Source: an uncultured Pseudomonadota bacterium
GTDB taxonomy: Bacteria > Pseudomonadota > Gammaproteobacteria > Methylococcales > Methylomonadaceae
DNA: 28,696 bases
Direction: 5' to 3'
NCBI GenBank assembly: GCA_903953455.1
Contig: CAJBJW010000032.1
Location: 1-28,696 of the forward strand
Made by a program: the position numbers and the translations under genes. The notes below the pieces were generated by a model. It did no database searches. It was given only the letters and a program-made list of their open reading frames with translations, and was not told the origin of the DNA. Below, piece after piece: positions 1 to 7,924 of the stretch; position 1 is the stretch's first letter; every line of letters starts with the position of its first letter.

Positions 1-450
1 AGTAAAATAGTTGACAGCTTCTATGAAAAGATGACGGATGACTACCGTGTTAGCCGTTTTTTTAACGACGATGATAAAAAAACGCAACGCAGCTCCTTAA
101 AAGCATTGGTTAACGCCATTTTAAATAATCACAACACTAACTCCCCAGAATTCAAAAATTTATTGACGAAATTCTTTATGTCTGCCTTTGCGCGATTCAA
201 AGATAAAGAAAGACTTCCTGAAACGGGTTTTGCCTATTTGGGATATATCATTGGACAAAATCATCTTAGTTCAAAATATCTGTGCGATAGTCACAGTCAT
301 TTGTTAAAATTCATGCCTGAAGATTTACATTACGATATAGTGATTGCTCATTTAAAAGAAAGTTTGCAATCATTGAACGTTGACCATGCGCTTCAATCTG
401 AAGTAATTACACTTGCTGAAAGAGGGCGCAACGGCATATTGGGTAAATAG
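1..450 (+). CDS. Truncated hemoglobin (group 1-like), 5' end outside window
   Basis: The reading frame is open from base 1 and the real start lies upstream; the ATG at 31 is internal. Truncated globins bind heme and O2 or NO and act in NO detoxification or O2 handling in the cytosol. Seen: an N-terminal block with the Phe-Tyr pair (residues 7-8 of the fragment), then VSRFF, then a QRSSLKA helix. Later comes SHSHLL, whose last His (codon 298-300) fits the proximal heme ligand, and then a helix like the family's usual ending (HYDIVIAHL, with LAERGR near the end). Between the first block and the proximal His lie roughly 65 residues where I expect about 20, so there seems to be an insertion of about 40 residues. 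A small degenerate GGDEF gene follows 35 bases downstream. The fold call is fairly secure; the group assignment is less so. Confidence 0.75.
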   Translation, partial: SKIVDSFYEKMTDDYRVSRFFNDDDKKTQRSSLKALVNAILNNHNTNSPEFKNLLTKFFMSAFARFKDKERLPETGFAYLGYIIGQNHLSSKYLCDSHSHLLKFMPEDLHYDIVIAHLKESLQSLNVDHALQSEVITLAERGRNGILGK

Positions 451-485
451 CTACTCTAGTAGTTTTACGAGGAATGGAATTTAGC

Positions 486-947
486 ATGACTGAAGAAAAA
501 GACCTGTTTTCAACTGATGAAGATTCAATTTCAATTGATTCAAATAACGCACACTTGCAACGTCGCTTTAATTTAGAGCGACGAGAAAATACGAAAAAAG
601 CAGCTATATTAGAGTTGGACTTGGATTTGGATGAATTCAATGCGATGAATACCAATTCTTTTAGTGACAGCGAGGAGTTATTGCGACAAATTGGAGAGCG
701 ATTAAAACTTCGATTGCGTGATAACGATGTTGTTTTACCTGTCACAAACGATAAGTTCATGGTGCTTTTAGAAGATATTCAGTCACCAGATAATGCGGAT
801 AACGTTGCTAACGAACTGTTAAATCTCTTAACTCGCCCTTATGAATTAACACAAAATAACGATGTTAAAATTGGAACAAAGATTGTAATTAGTTTCTTCT
901 CTAATCCAGATGAACAAGAAGAAGAAACTAATACTCCCCACAATTGA
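486..947 (+). CDS. Small protein with degenerate GGDEF domain
   Basis: A 153-residue protein that follows the GGDEF pattern: an ILELDLDLDEFNAM strand-helix (residues 41-54), ELLRQIGERLKLRLRD (64-79) and FMVLLEDI (91-98). The signature pentapeptide is TNDKF (87-91) instead of GGDEF, so cyclase activity is very unlikely. An RxxD (R78-D81) sits exactly five residues before it, where active enzymes have the product-binding I-site. The last 35 or so residues of a normal GGDEF domain are missing, replaced by an acidic tail. Start: the ATG at 474 touches the GAGGA at 469-473, leaving no spacing, so the ATG at 486 is preferred. It ends directly against the convergent bioB stop. It may be a c-di-GMP receptor or a relic. 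Confidence 0.65.
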   Translation: MTEEKDLFSTDEDSISIDSNNAHLQRRFNLERRENTKKAAILELDLDLDEFNAMNTNSFSDSEELLRQIGERLKLRLRDNDVVLPVTNDKFMVLLEDIQSPDNADNVANELLNLLTRPYELTQNNDVKIGTKIVISFFSNPDEQEEETNTPHN

Positions 948-1934
948 TTAATGTACTTCTATTTGATTGCTTGAGCCCGCTGACTTTAAGCCCAAGCGAT
1001 CAAATAAAGCCAAGTCGTGATTTGTCATTGGATTATCGGTGGTAAGTAATTTATCACCATAAAATATTGAATTAGCTCCAGCAAAGAAACACAATGCCTG
1101 CATTTCATCGCTCATCGTATTGCGACCCGCTGACAAACGAACGCGTGACCTAGGCATCATGACTTTAGCTACTGCAATCGTGCGAATAAACATAAGTGGA
1201 TCAAGTTGCTCTGTGCCCATAAGGGGAGTTCCTTCTACTTGAACGAGCATATTGACAGGCACACTCTCTGGATGTTTAGGCATATTGGCAAGCTGTATTA
1301 AGAGATTGGCGCGATCTAAATCACTTTCTCCCATGCCCACAATTCCTCCGCAACATACATTAATTCCTGAATTACGTACACGCTCAAGTGTATCTAAGCG
1401 ATCTTGGTAGGTTCGAGTGGTAATCACTTCAGCGTAATATTCTTCTGATGTATCTAAATTATGATTGTAATAATCAAGACCACCTTCTTTTAATCGTGTC
1501 GTTTGTGTATCCGTTAACATTCCAAGTGTTACACAGGTTTCCATTCCAAGGGATTTAACGCCCTGCACCATTTCAATTACACGTTCAATATCGCTATCTT
1601 TAGGCTTGCGCCAAGCCGCGCCCATGCAAAAGCGAGTTGCGCCTTGAGATTGAGCTAGTTGCGCCGCCTTTAATACCTCATCAACTGGCATAAGCGCTTC
1701 GGACTTAACGCCTGAATCATAACGTGCACTTTGTGGGCAATAGCCACAGTCTTCAGAGCACGACCCTGTTTTAATGCTAAGTAAACTGCTAATTTGCACT
1801 TCATTAGGATTAAAATTTGCGCGATGGATCGATTGTGCCTTAAATAACAAATCGTTAAATGGTAGCGCATACAACGCTAAAACCTCATCAATTTGCCAAT
1901 CGTGACGAATCTCAGTTGCGGTTGAATCTAACAT
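948..1934 (-). CDS. bioB: Biotin synthase
   Basis: Radical-SAM enzyme that inserts sulfur into dethiobiotin, the last step of biotin synthesis. The 328 residues match the usual length. The cluster-binding motif CSEDCGYC (CxxxCxxC) is present, as are the family segments YNHNLDTS, CCGGIVGMGE and RLSAGRNTM, the last with the Arg that ligates the second (2Fe-2S) cluster. An AGGAG lies about 10 bases before the ATG. The gene is downstream of the DUF1566-type gene with a 29-base gap and could be cotranscribed with it. Its stop abuts the stop of the convergent GGDEF-like gene with no space for a terminator. The other bio genes (bioA, F, C, D) are not in this window. Confidence 0.97.
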   Translation of the reverse strand: MLDSTATEIRHDWQIDEVLALYALPFNDLLFKAQSIHRANFNPNEVQISSLLSIKTGSCSEDCGYCPQSARYDSGVKSEALMPVDEVLKAAQLAQSQGATRFCMGAAWRKPKDSDIERVIEMVQGVKSLGMETCVTLGMLTDTQTTRLKEGGLDYYNHNLDTSEEYYAEVITTRTYQDRLDTLERVRNSGINVCCGGIVGMGESDLDRANLLIQLANMPKHPESVPVNMLVQVEGTPLMGTEQLDPLMFIRTIAVAKVMMPRSRVRLSAGRNTMSDEMQALCFFAGANSIFYGDKLLTTDNPMTNHDLALFDRLGLKSAGSSNQIEVH

Positions 1935-1963
1935 TAAAATAAAACTCCTAAATAAAATCGATA

Positions 1964-2677
1964 TTATTCTTCGTTGCGCACAAGTCGCACACTATTACTG
2001 CCATATTTTCCGTTTGTACCATAACCTTTTCCAGCGCCTGTTGAAACATACCACGCGTAACTATTGAAACCTTCACTTGGAGACGATGTCCAAAACCAAT
2101 TAGGTACTGTATTTGGAAAATAGACTGTATTGATGGTGGGTTGTTTAACTTTAGTCTGACCCGCATTGCTCGAGCAAATAAAGCCTCCATCACCTGTATT
2201 TTGAATGGGCTCATATATATCATCCGAACAATAAATTAGACTAGCCAATTCTTCTTTTGTTGGAAGTCGCCAATTAGAAGCACCACACATCGTTTTTTTA
2301 TTCGTTAATTCAATATAGGCATATGTATCACATTCACTGCCAATACATTCACCACCATTCTTTGAACCCGGATACCCAGAATTTTGACTCATATCAGGTT
2401 CATACCACGTATAAGTCCAATCTTTATCACGTAAACCTTTATAATCGTTTTTGATTTCCCAAATCAATTTGGTTTTATTATCGCGTGTACAACCCCATTG
2501 ATTTAAATTGGTTCCTAAAACTGGATCTGCTGCGCAGGCACCTTTCCCTGCAAGTTGACCACTGTTACAGACTTTTGTGTATGTGTCATTAATTTGAACT
2601 TGCGCCTCTTCAGACCATGCATTTGTCGAGCCCAGTAAAAATAAAACGGAAAAAGAAATAACTGCTTTATGTTTCAT
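1964..2677 (-). CDS. Secreted DUF1566 (Lcl C-terminal) domain protein
   Basis: A 237-residue protein of unknown role. A signal peptide (residues 1-22, hydrophobic core SVLFLLG, likely cleavage after AWS) sends it to the periplasm or outside. The mature part shows the DUF1566/Lcl_C pattern: NWRLPTKEEL in the middle and, near the end, WFWTSSP, YAWYV and SNSVRLVR. The mature chain has eight Cys, an even number consistent with disulfides. Proteins with this domain are often surface-associated, but no function can be assigned from sequence. It sits between comF (divergent) and bioB (downstream, same strand), a place where many gammaproteobacteria have comF and bioB as direct divergent neighbours. 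No strong ribosome binding site is seen. Confidence 0.75.
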   Translation of the reverse strand: MKHKAVISFSVLFLLGSTNAWSEEAQVQINDTYTKVCNSGQLAGKGACAADPVLGTNLNQWGCTRDNKTKLIWEIKNDYKGLRDKDWTYTWYEPDMSQNSGYPGSKNGGECIGSECDTYAYIELTNKKTMCGASNWRLPTKEELASLIYCSDDIYEPIQNTGDGGFICSSNAGQTKVKQPTINTVYFPNTVPNWFWTSSPSEGFNSYAWYVSTGAGKGYGTNGKYGSNSVRLVRNEE

Positions 2678-2773
2678 GCTAAATACTCAAGAGTTAACGT
2701 ATACTTTTAGGAATGCTATTTTAAAATTTCATTAATCAAAAATAGCTCAATTTTCTATTTTTTAACATTATTT

Positions 2774-3472
2774 ATGAAAATAAACCAAAATTATTTTAAT
2801 TATCTACTTCCACCCACCTGTATTTTATGTGGTGATAAAGGTGACAAAAATAACGATTTATGCGCCGCATGCTATGGTGATTTAATACCTAATTCTCCTC
2901 GCTGCTACCGCTGTGCCAGTGATTTTGAAGCGCCCGGTTTAGCTACAGGACTTTGCCCTGTTTGCACACTCAATCCACCTGCATTTGATGAAACATTTGC
3001 TCCCTTTGCGCATTCACAAGCTATTCGACACTTAATTCTGAATCTTAAATTTCGTCATCACTCTCCTAGTGCGCGTTTACTAGGATCGCTTCTCGCAAAT
3101 TACGTCAAAAAGGCAGCGGAACTCCCAGATTGCATTATTCCCATCCCACTTCATAAAAATCGCTATCGAGAACGTGGGTTTAACCAATCCATTGAAATTG
3201 CAAAAATAGTGTCTACATTACTGAATATTCCTCTTGATACAACAAGTTGCATTCGTGAACGTGACACAGAACATCAAGTAGGATTAAGTGGGTATGCACG
3301 ATCTGAAAATATAAAAAATGCGTTTTCAGTTCGTGCCACACTTCAAGCAAAGCATATTGCTATAATTGATGATGTTATGACTACGGGCTCAACGGTTCAA
3401 GAGTTGTCGATGGCTCTGAAAAAAGCTGGCTGTCATCGGGTTCAAGTATGGGTGTGCTCAAAGGCTCATTAA
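2774..3472 (+). CDS. comF: ComF/GntX family phosphoribosyltransferase-like protein
   Basis: ComF-family protein, linked in naturally competent bacteria to handling of incoming single-stranded DNA. The 232 residues start with a zinc-ribbon region of four CxxC pairs (C16/C19, C30/C33, C44/C47, C61/C64), followed by a type I phosphoribosyltransferase fold: the IIPIPLHKNRYRERGFNQS segment and the PRPP loop IIDDVMTTGSTVQEL. The start has no clear Shine-Dalgarno; the ATG at 2774 is chosen because CILCG follows at the usual distance. The last 92 bases, which encode part of the PRPP loop and the C-terminus, are also antisense coding sequence of the convergent L,D-transpeptidase gene. Proximity to bioB is common in this class. 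Actual competence cannot be judged from this gene alone. Confidence 0.9.
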   Translation: MKINQNYFNYLLPPTCILCGDKGDKNNDLCAACYGDLIPNSPRCYRCASDFEAPGLATGLCPVCTLNPPAFDETFAPFAHSQAIRHLILNLKFRHHSPSARLLGSLLANYVKKAAELPDCIIPIPLHKNRYRERGFNQSIEIAKIVSTLLNIPLDTTSCIRERDTEHQVGLSGYARSENIKNAFSVRATLQAKHIAIIDDVMTTGSTVQELSMALKKAGCHRVQVWVCSKAH

Positions 3473-4946
3473 ATTTCTCAGGCACTGGCGCCGCAATAAA
3501 CGCGCTATCTGGGGCGTCCCCCACTTTATCTAGTGCCATTAATAATGGCGCATCATAACCGTAAATATCATCATAAAAAGCCAATACATCATTTTTTTCA
3601 TAAAAAGCCGTACTGTAGAAAAATAATACCGGAATAACTGTTTTTAAACTCGTTTGATGATGCACACTACTATCCAAGTTATTTGCAATACGCTCTTGCG
3701 TCCATCCCTCTTGCATCCCAAGCACAAACCGTGCTAGCTCATCAGGATGTTGAACACGAACACACCCGTGACTAAAATCACGTCTTGGACGACTAAACAG
3801 GGATTTTGATGGCGTATCGTGTAAATAAACACCATAAGGATTCGGGAAAATAAATTTCAGTTTCCCCAGTGCATTTTTACCACCAGGACGCTGACGGATA
3901 CGCATTTTGCCATTTTTAAGCGAAACAACTTCCATGTTCTGACCCACTAAATAATTTGGATTAGCAGATAACTTCGGCCAAATTTCTTTTTGAAAAATAC
4001 TCGGCGGAACATTCCAATAAGGCATAAATTCAATATAGCGCATTTCCGCCATCAACACAGGGGTTTGATTTTTTTGCGCTTTGCCAACAACTACTTTCAA
4101 ATTAACGGATTGATTATTATCACTATCTACCGCCCATAATTGAAAAGCAGGGATATTGACAATAATCGATTTTCCTGAATTCATTTCAGGCAACCAACGT
4201 AGTCGCTCCATAGCTAACGAGATTTTTATAATCCGGTTCTGCAAATTGTATAGTTTATTTTTTTTATCATGCCCAGTTTGTGTATTTACCACTAATTCAC
4301 GATAGGTTGCTAAAGCAGAACGCAATTGCTGATACTGCTGTAATTTAGGTTCTGCATTTGAAACAAGTTGCAAAATACTCCCTGACGCGATGGCCGATTT
4401 AATCATCTCAGGCAAATCCAACGTTTTTTTCGTACGCAATTTAATACTAAAGCTCAGACTATGCGGTGCAACGCGACCATAATGAATATCATGCAAAAAA
4501 CGCACTAATGAAATAGTTAACGCCGTATCGAAAGCCGCTAAATCCGCAGGTGTATCTTGCTGATGCAACAAAATAAACGGATATTGTCGTTTTAAAATAC
4601 TCAGTGAATAATCTTCGGCATTTAACCCTTCTGCAGCCGCATTCGATAAAATAGCAAACACCTCCCCTACATTTTTTTCAGTTTGCGCATTATTTAACCA
4701 AAGCAGTTCATTATTGTTATTTTTATAGAGCGATTCAACGTCTTCGGCACGATATTCAAAATTAGAGCGTGTCAGTAAAGGATTCTTTTTTGTCGTGAGA
4801 ATAGTGTTGATTTCTTGATTAACAGTGGACGCGGAAAAAAAAATATCTTCTGCATGTGCTATCAAATTAAAGGATACGCCAGCAGAAAAAATATAAGTCA
4901 ATAAAATAGGTTTCAAGAAAAAACGCGTGACAAGAAAATGTGACAT
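3381..4946 (-). CDS. L,D-transpeptidase, YcbB/LdtD type, lacking PG-binding domain
   Basis: Periplasmic L,D-transpeptidase that forms 3-3 crosslinks in peptidoglycan (LdtD-like). Seen in order in 521 residues: a signal peptide or membrane anchor (about 8-32), the YcbB scaffold domain (LLWLNN near 82-87 to YRELV near 215-219), and the YkuD catalytic domain (about 261-410) with H376 and the nucleophile in SHGCVRV (Cys395). The family-typical DDIYGYDA segment follows. In the usual arrangement a PG_binding_1 domain of about 80-90 residues lies between YRELV and the helix ending RLRWLP; here only some 20-25 polar residues remain. The C-terminus continues as a Pro/Glu/Ser-rich tail of about 45 residues, two thirds of it encoded antisense to comF. 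The catalytic core looks intact. Confidence 0.92.
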   Translation of the reverse strand: MSHFLVTRFFLKPILLTYIFSAGVSFNLIAHAEDIFFSASTVNQEINTILTTKKNPLLTRSNFEYRAEDVESLYKNNNNELLWLNNAQTEKNVGEVFAILSNAAAEGLNAEDYSLSILKRQYPFILLHQQDTPADLAAFDTALTISLVRFLHDIHYGRVAPHSLSFSIKLRTKKTLDLPEMIKSAIASGSILQLVSNAEPKLQQYQQLRSALATYRELVVNTQTGHDKKNKLYNLQNRIIKISLAMERLRWLPEMNSGKSIIVNIPAFQLWAVDSDNNQSVNLKVVVGKAQKNQTPVLMAEMRYIEFMPYWNVPPSIFQKEIWPKLSANPNYLVGQNMEVVSLKNGKMRIRQRPGGKNALGKLKFIFPNPYGVYLHDTPSKSLFSRPRRDFSHGCVRVQHPDELARFVLGMQEGWTQERIANNLDSSVHHQTSLKTVIPVLFFYSTAFYEKNDVLAFYDDIYGYDAPLLMALDKVGDAPDSAFIAAPVPEKFNEPLSTPILEPDDSQLFSEPSTTLEPLSP

Positions 4947-5030
4947 CTATTAAAGGGCTCGTATTAATATCAAAATCGACAAAAATTTGCCAATAAAATT
5001 GATCGGTATCTTACCATTAGTCTATTCATT

Positions 5031-5270
5031 TCATTGACTGGAATTTTCAGAATTCCGCCATTCATAGATTTCAACCAGAGTACTGTCGCATTTACAACAC
5101 CCCGTGCCACATTCGCTCGTTGCGGATTTTTTGGCTACTTTACCTTTATCAACCAAAAGGGAAAGCATGCCGCGCAACGCATCCGCATCCACGTCAAAAC
5201 GGATCATTAAATCGCGCAGCGTTACGCTACGATGAATTTTTATATGTTGTCGAACATCAGAGAGAATCAT
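5031..5270 (-). CDS. feoC: FeoC-like ferrous iron transport regulator
   Basis: A 79-residue protein with a winged-helix N-terminus (about residues 3-48) and a Cys-rich tail CGTGCCKC, as expected for FeoC-like proteins that carry an Fe-S cluster or bind the cytosolic face of FeoB. It starts inside the last codons of feoB (ATGA overlap), which implies translational coupling. The order feoA-feoB-feoC is the standard gammaproteobacterial operon. In enterobacterial FeoC the Cys spacing is wider, so the exact ligands here are uncertain. Confidence 0.88.
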   Translation of the reverse strand: MILSDVRQHIKIHRSVTLRDLMIRFDVDADALRGMLSLLVDKGKVAKKSATSECGTGCCKCDSTLVEIYEWRNSENSSQ

Positions 5271-7576
5271 GCCATTTGCGCCTCATGCCGCCCTTTTTGC
5301 CACAAAATTAAAATCACCAACAAGAAAATGCCTCCTATCGTTAATACCCATAATAGGGTGTTTTCGGGATGAGCGTCAAATGTGGCAATTTGATAAAAAA
5401 GTGTCGCTGTAAAATACGCTAAACTGGTTGTCCAAATAGCCGTAAATGTAGCCCATGCAGCTGAAGTTTCTCTATAAATCGCTGCCGTTGCGGCAACACA
5501 TGGCGAGTAAAGTAAAATAAATAATAAATAGGCAAATGCCCCTGCCTGACCATCAAAACTATGCTGCATGGCCTTAAAAGTTGCAGTGTTGACATTTTGT
5601 TTACTTGCCGAAGTTTGCTCGTCATTTAATGCGCCAATATTTAACCCGAGTGGATCTAAAAGTCGATTGGTCACATCACTTAAATTTTGGGGAATCGTTA
5701 ACGCCGCTTGTTTTAAACTCTCCTCTAAATCGAAAGGCGGTTTTTCAACTACTTCCAAGGGCATGTCTAATTGACCATAAAGCGCATCAAGCGTCCCAAC
5801 GACAGCCTCTTTGGCCAAAACACCTGTAAAAATCCCCACAGTTGCAACCCAATTATCTTCACGAATCCCCATTGGTTCGAATACAAACGTTAAACTGCGT
5901 CCTATGTGACTCAATACTGATTGATTGGTATTTTCTCGCCCAAAACTGCCATCCGTTCCTAGCGCGTTAAGAAAATTTAAAATAAGCACCATCGGGACAA
6001 TAACTCTGCCCGCGTTTAAAATAAATGATTTTAAGCGATCTCCTGTGCGAATAAATATCCCTTGCAGGGTGGGCAAGTGATAAGTAGGCAATTCCATAAT
6101 AAAAGGCGTCGTTTCGCCTTTAAAAAGTGTATGCCTCATAATTAGCCCAGTTAAAACAGCAACGCCAATTCCAAGCAGATACAGTCCAAAAACGATGTTT
6201 TGACCGTTAATGGGGAAAAATGCGGCCGCAAACAAAGCATAAACAGGTAAACGTGCGCCACACGACATAAACGGATTCATTAAATTGGTTAAAATGCGGT
6301 CACGTGGGTTTTCAAGTGTACGCGTCGCCATAATCGCCGGCACATTACATCCAAAGCCCACAATCATGGGTACAAACGCTTTACCGGGTAGCCCTAAAAA
6401 ACGCATAAAACGATCCATGACAAAAGCCGCACGCGCCATATATCCAGAATCTTCAAGCATAGAAAGAAATAAAAATAAAAATCCAACTATAGGAATGAAG
6501 GTCGCCACAACTTGCATACCGCTACCAACGCCTTGCGTGAGAAGAACATTTAGCCAACTTGGACAATTAACCGCATTTAGCCAAGCACCTAAACCATCAA
6601 TGAGAAAAGCACCCACAATTTGCTCAAAAAAATCAACAAACGCACTACCAATGTTAATCGTAAATAAAAACATGACATACATCACAAGTAAAAAAATCGG
6701 TATGCCTAAAAAACGATTCAGTACAATGCGATCTATCTTTTCACTGGTATGGCGACTCACTTCATTGAGTTTACAAACGACTTGTTTGACCAGTTGATTG
6801 ACAAACTCATAACGCCCGTCAGCGGTAAGAATATCAATTTCATCATCGGTTTCATCTTCAATTTGTTGTTGAAACTGCGTAGCAAGCTTGTAAAATTCAA
6901 CGCCTGCTATACGTTGCGCAAGCGTATCATTTTCAAGCAATCGTAGCGTTAGCCAGCGCGCATCACAGGGATATTGTTGGGCAATCACACTTAATTTGGG
7001 TTGTAGCTGTGCGATCGTATTTTCGAGTTGCTTAATATAGGAAATCGTAATAGTTGGAATAACTTGATGAACAGCGGATTGATTAATCGCTGTTTTTAGC
7101 GCAGGAATACCTTGCTTTGTTGCTGCTGAAATCGCAATGACAGGACAGCCTAATTGTGCTGACATAGCATCAATGTCAATTTTGATACCCCGTCGTTTAA
7201 CGGCATCCATCATATTTAACACAAGTATCATCGGCACGCGCATTTCAATGAGCTGCGATGTTAAATATAAATTTCGCTCAATATTAGATGCGTCAACAAT
7301 ATTGATAATTAAATCGGCTTCGCGTGTCGCAACATAATCACGGGCAATTTTTTCATCCAATGATACTTGATCATCTGACGATTCAAGCGAATAGGTTCCT
7401 GGTAAATCAACGCATTGAACTTGTTTCCCTCCGAACGTATATTCACCCGATTTTTTCTCAACCGTCACACCCGCCCAATTACCAACATATTGCTTTGAGC
7501 CAGTCAGTACGTTAAATAACGTCGTTTTACCACAATTAGGATTGCCAACAATACCGACAACAAACGTGTTTTTCAT
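5267..7576 (-). CDS. feoB: Ferrous iron transporter FeoB
   Basis: Inner-membrane Fe(II) uptake protein with an N-terminal G domain. The 769 residues match the usual length. G1 is GNPNCGKTT (11-19), G3 is DLPG, and G4 is the NMMD after ILVL. A linker region of helices follows, then two Gate/Nucleoside-recognition segments, recognisable by the FVPMIVGFGCNVPAIMATRTL and NPFMSCGARLPVYALF stretches, which carry the conserved Cys. It overlaps feoA and feoC by four bases on either side (ATGA junctions), so the three are very likely one transcript. It is presumably iron-repressed through the Fur box in front of feoA. Confidence 0.97.
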   Translation of the reverse strand: MKNTFVVGIVGNPNCGKTTLFNVLTGSKQYVGNWAGVTVEKKSGEYTFGGKQVQCVDLPGTYSLESSDDQVSLDEKIARDYVATREADLIINIVDASNIERNLYLTSQLIEMRVPMILVLNMMDAVKRRGIKIDIDAMSAQLGCPVIAISAATKQGIPALKTAINQSAVHQVIPTITISYIKQLENTIAQLQPKLSVIAQQYPCDARWLTLRLLENDTLAQRIAGVEFYKLATQFQQQIEDETDDEIDILTADGRYEFVNQLVKQVVCKLNEVSRHTSEKIDRIVLNRFLGIPIFLLVMYVMFLFTINIGSAFVDFFEQIVGAFLIDGLGAWLNAVNCPSWLNVLLTQGVGSGMQVVATFIPIVGFLFLFLSMLEDSGYMARAAFVMDRFMRFLGLPGKAFVPMIVGFGCNVPAIMATRTLENPRDRILTNLMNPFMSCGARLPVYALFAAAFFPINGQNIVFGLYLLGIGVAVLTGLIMRHTLFKGETTPFIMELPTYHLPTLQGIFIRTGDRLKSFILNAGRVIVPMVLILNFLNALGTDGSFGRENTNQSVLSHIGRSLTFVFEPMGIREDNWVATVGIFTGVLAKEAVVGTLDALYGQLDMPLEVVEKPPFDLEESLKQAALTIPQNLSDVTNRLLDPLGLNIGALNDEQTSASKQNVNTATFKAMQHSFDGQAGAFAYLLFILLYSPCVAATAAIYRETSAAWATFTAIWTTSLAYFTATLFYQIATFDAHPENTLLWVLTIGGIFLLVILILWQKGRHEAQMA

Positions 7577-7809
7577 TGTACTAATTCCGTTAAGACAAAC
7601 GCCGCCTCATCTTTGCGCAATGTGAGCGAAAAACCACGCAATTTTATCTCAATTGGATCACCTAATGGTGCAAACCGTGTAATTTTAAATTCTGTTCCCC
7701 GGGTGAGCCCCATAGCAAGCAATCGTTTGCGATAAGCTTTGCCTGCTGTATCAAAACCCACAATAATTCCAGTATCACCAACAGCAAGATTTTTTAAACT
7801 TGTGGACAT
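7573..7809 (-). CDS. feoA: FeoA, SH3-like component of Fe(II) uptake
   Basis: A 78-residue cytosolic SH3-like protein that supports FeoB-dependent Fe(II) uptake. Family features visible: the opening LKNLAVGDTGIIVGF, the KRLLAMGLTRGTEFKITRFAPLGDPIEIKLRGFSLTLRK core given here only in part (AMGLTRGTEF, PLGDPIEIKLRG) and the short C-terminal strand. It is the first gene of the feo operon. Its leader contains a predicted promoter, a Fur box and a short hairpin. Confidence 0.95.
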   Translation of the reverse strand: MSTSLKNLAVGDTGIIVGFDTAGKAYRKRLLAMGLTRGTEFKITRFAPLGDPIEIKLRGFSLTLRKDEAAFVLTELVQ

Positions 7810-7842
7810 GAATTTACCTATAAAAAGCTAATTACATCAAGG

Positions 7843-7860
7843 ATTGATTTTCTAATCAAT
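7843..7860 (-). other. Short inverted repeat in feo leader
   Basis: ATTGATT (7843-7849) and AATCAAT (7854-7860) are perfect complements around a four-base loop. The repeat overlaps the end of the Fur box and would form a 7-bp A/U-rich hairpin in the leader RNA, with no U-tract after it. Its role is unknown; it may be chance in AT-rich DNA. Confidence 0.35.
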
Positions 7861-7871
7861 AATCATTCTCA
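7857..7871 (-). promoter_or_regulatory. Fur box in feoABC leader
   Basis: On the minus strand the 15-mer TGAGAATGATTATTG matches the 7-1-7 Fur consensus TGATAATNATTATCA in 12 of 14 defined positions. It lies just downstream of the predicted transcription start, a position where a bound repressor would block initiation. Placement upstream of feoA fits known iron control of feo operons. Confidence 0.75.
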
Positions 7872-7880
7872 TTACGATGC

Positions 7881-7909
7881 ACTATAACATATTTATTTCA
7901 TGTTGTTCA
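7881..7909 (-). promoter_or_regulatory. Predicted sigma-70 promoter of feoABC
   Basis: Read on the minus strand: -35 TGAACA (7904-7909), a 17-base spacer, and -10 TATAGT (7881-7886). The -10 matches the consensus in five of six positions, the -35 in four. The expected start of transcription is near 7874, about 65 bases before the feoA ATG. Confidence 0.55.
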
Positions 7910-7924
7910 CTGAGAAATAGTAAT

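Noticed and set aside
407..760. 117-codon minus-strand frame over the globin/GGDEF junction
   Set aside because: Low-complexity Ser/Arg/Asn composition, antisense to frames with clear domain patterns.
4947..5030. Search for a terminator of feoABC before the L,D-transpeptidase gene
   Set aside because: No GC-rich hairpin with a T-tract found; readthrough is possible but unproven.
6285..6797. 170-codon open frame on the plus strand inside feoB
   Set aside because: Exactly antisense to the conserved membrane part of FeoB, with no recognisable domain or ribosome binding site; a shadow.
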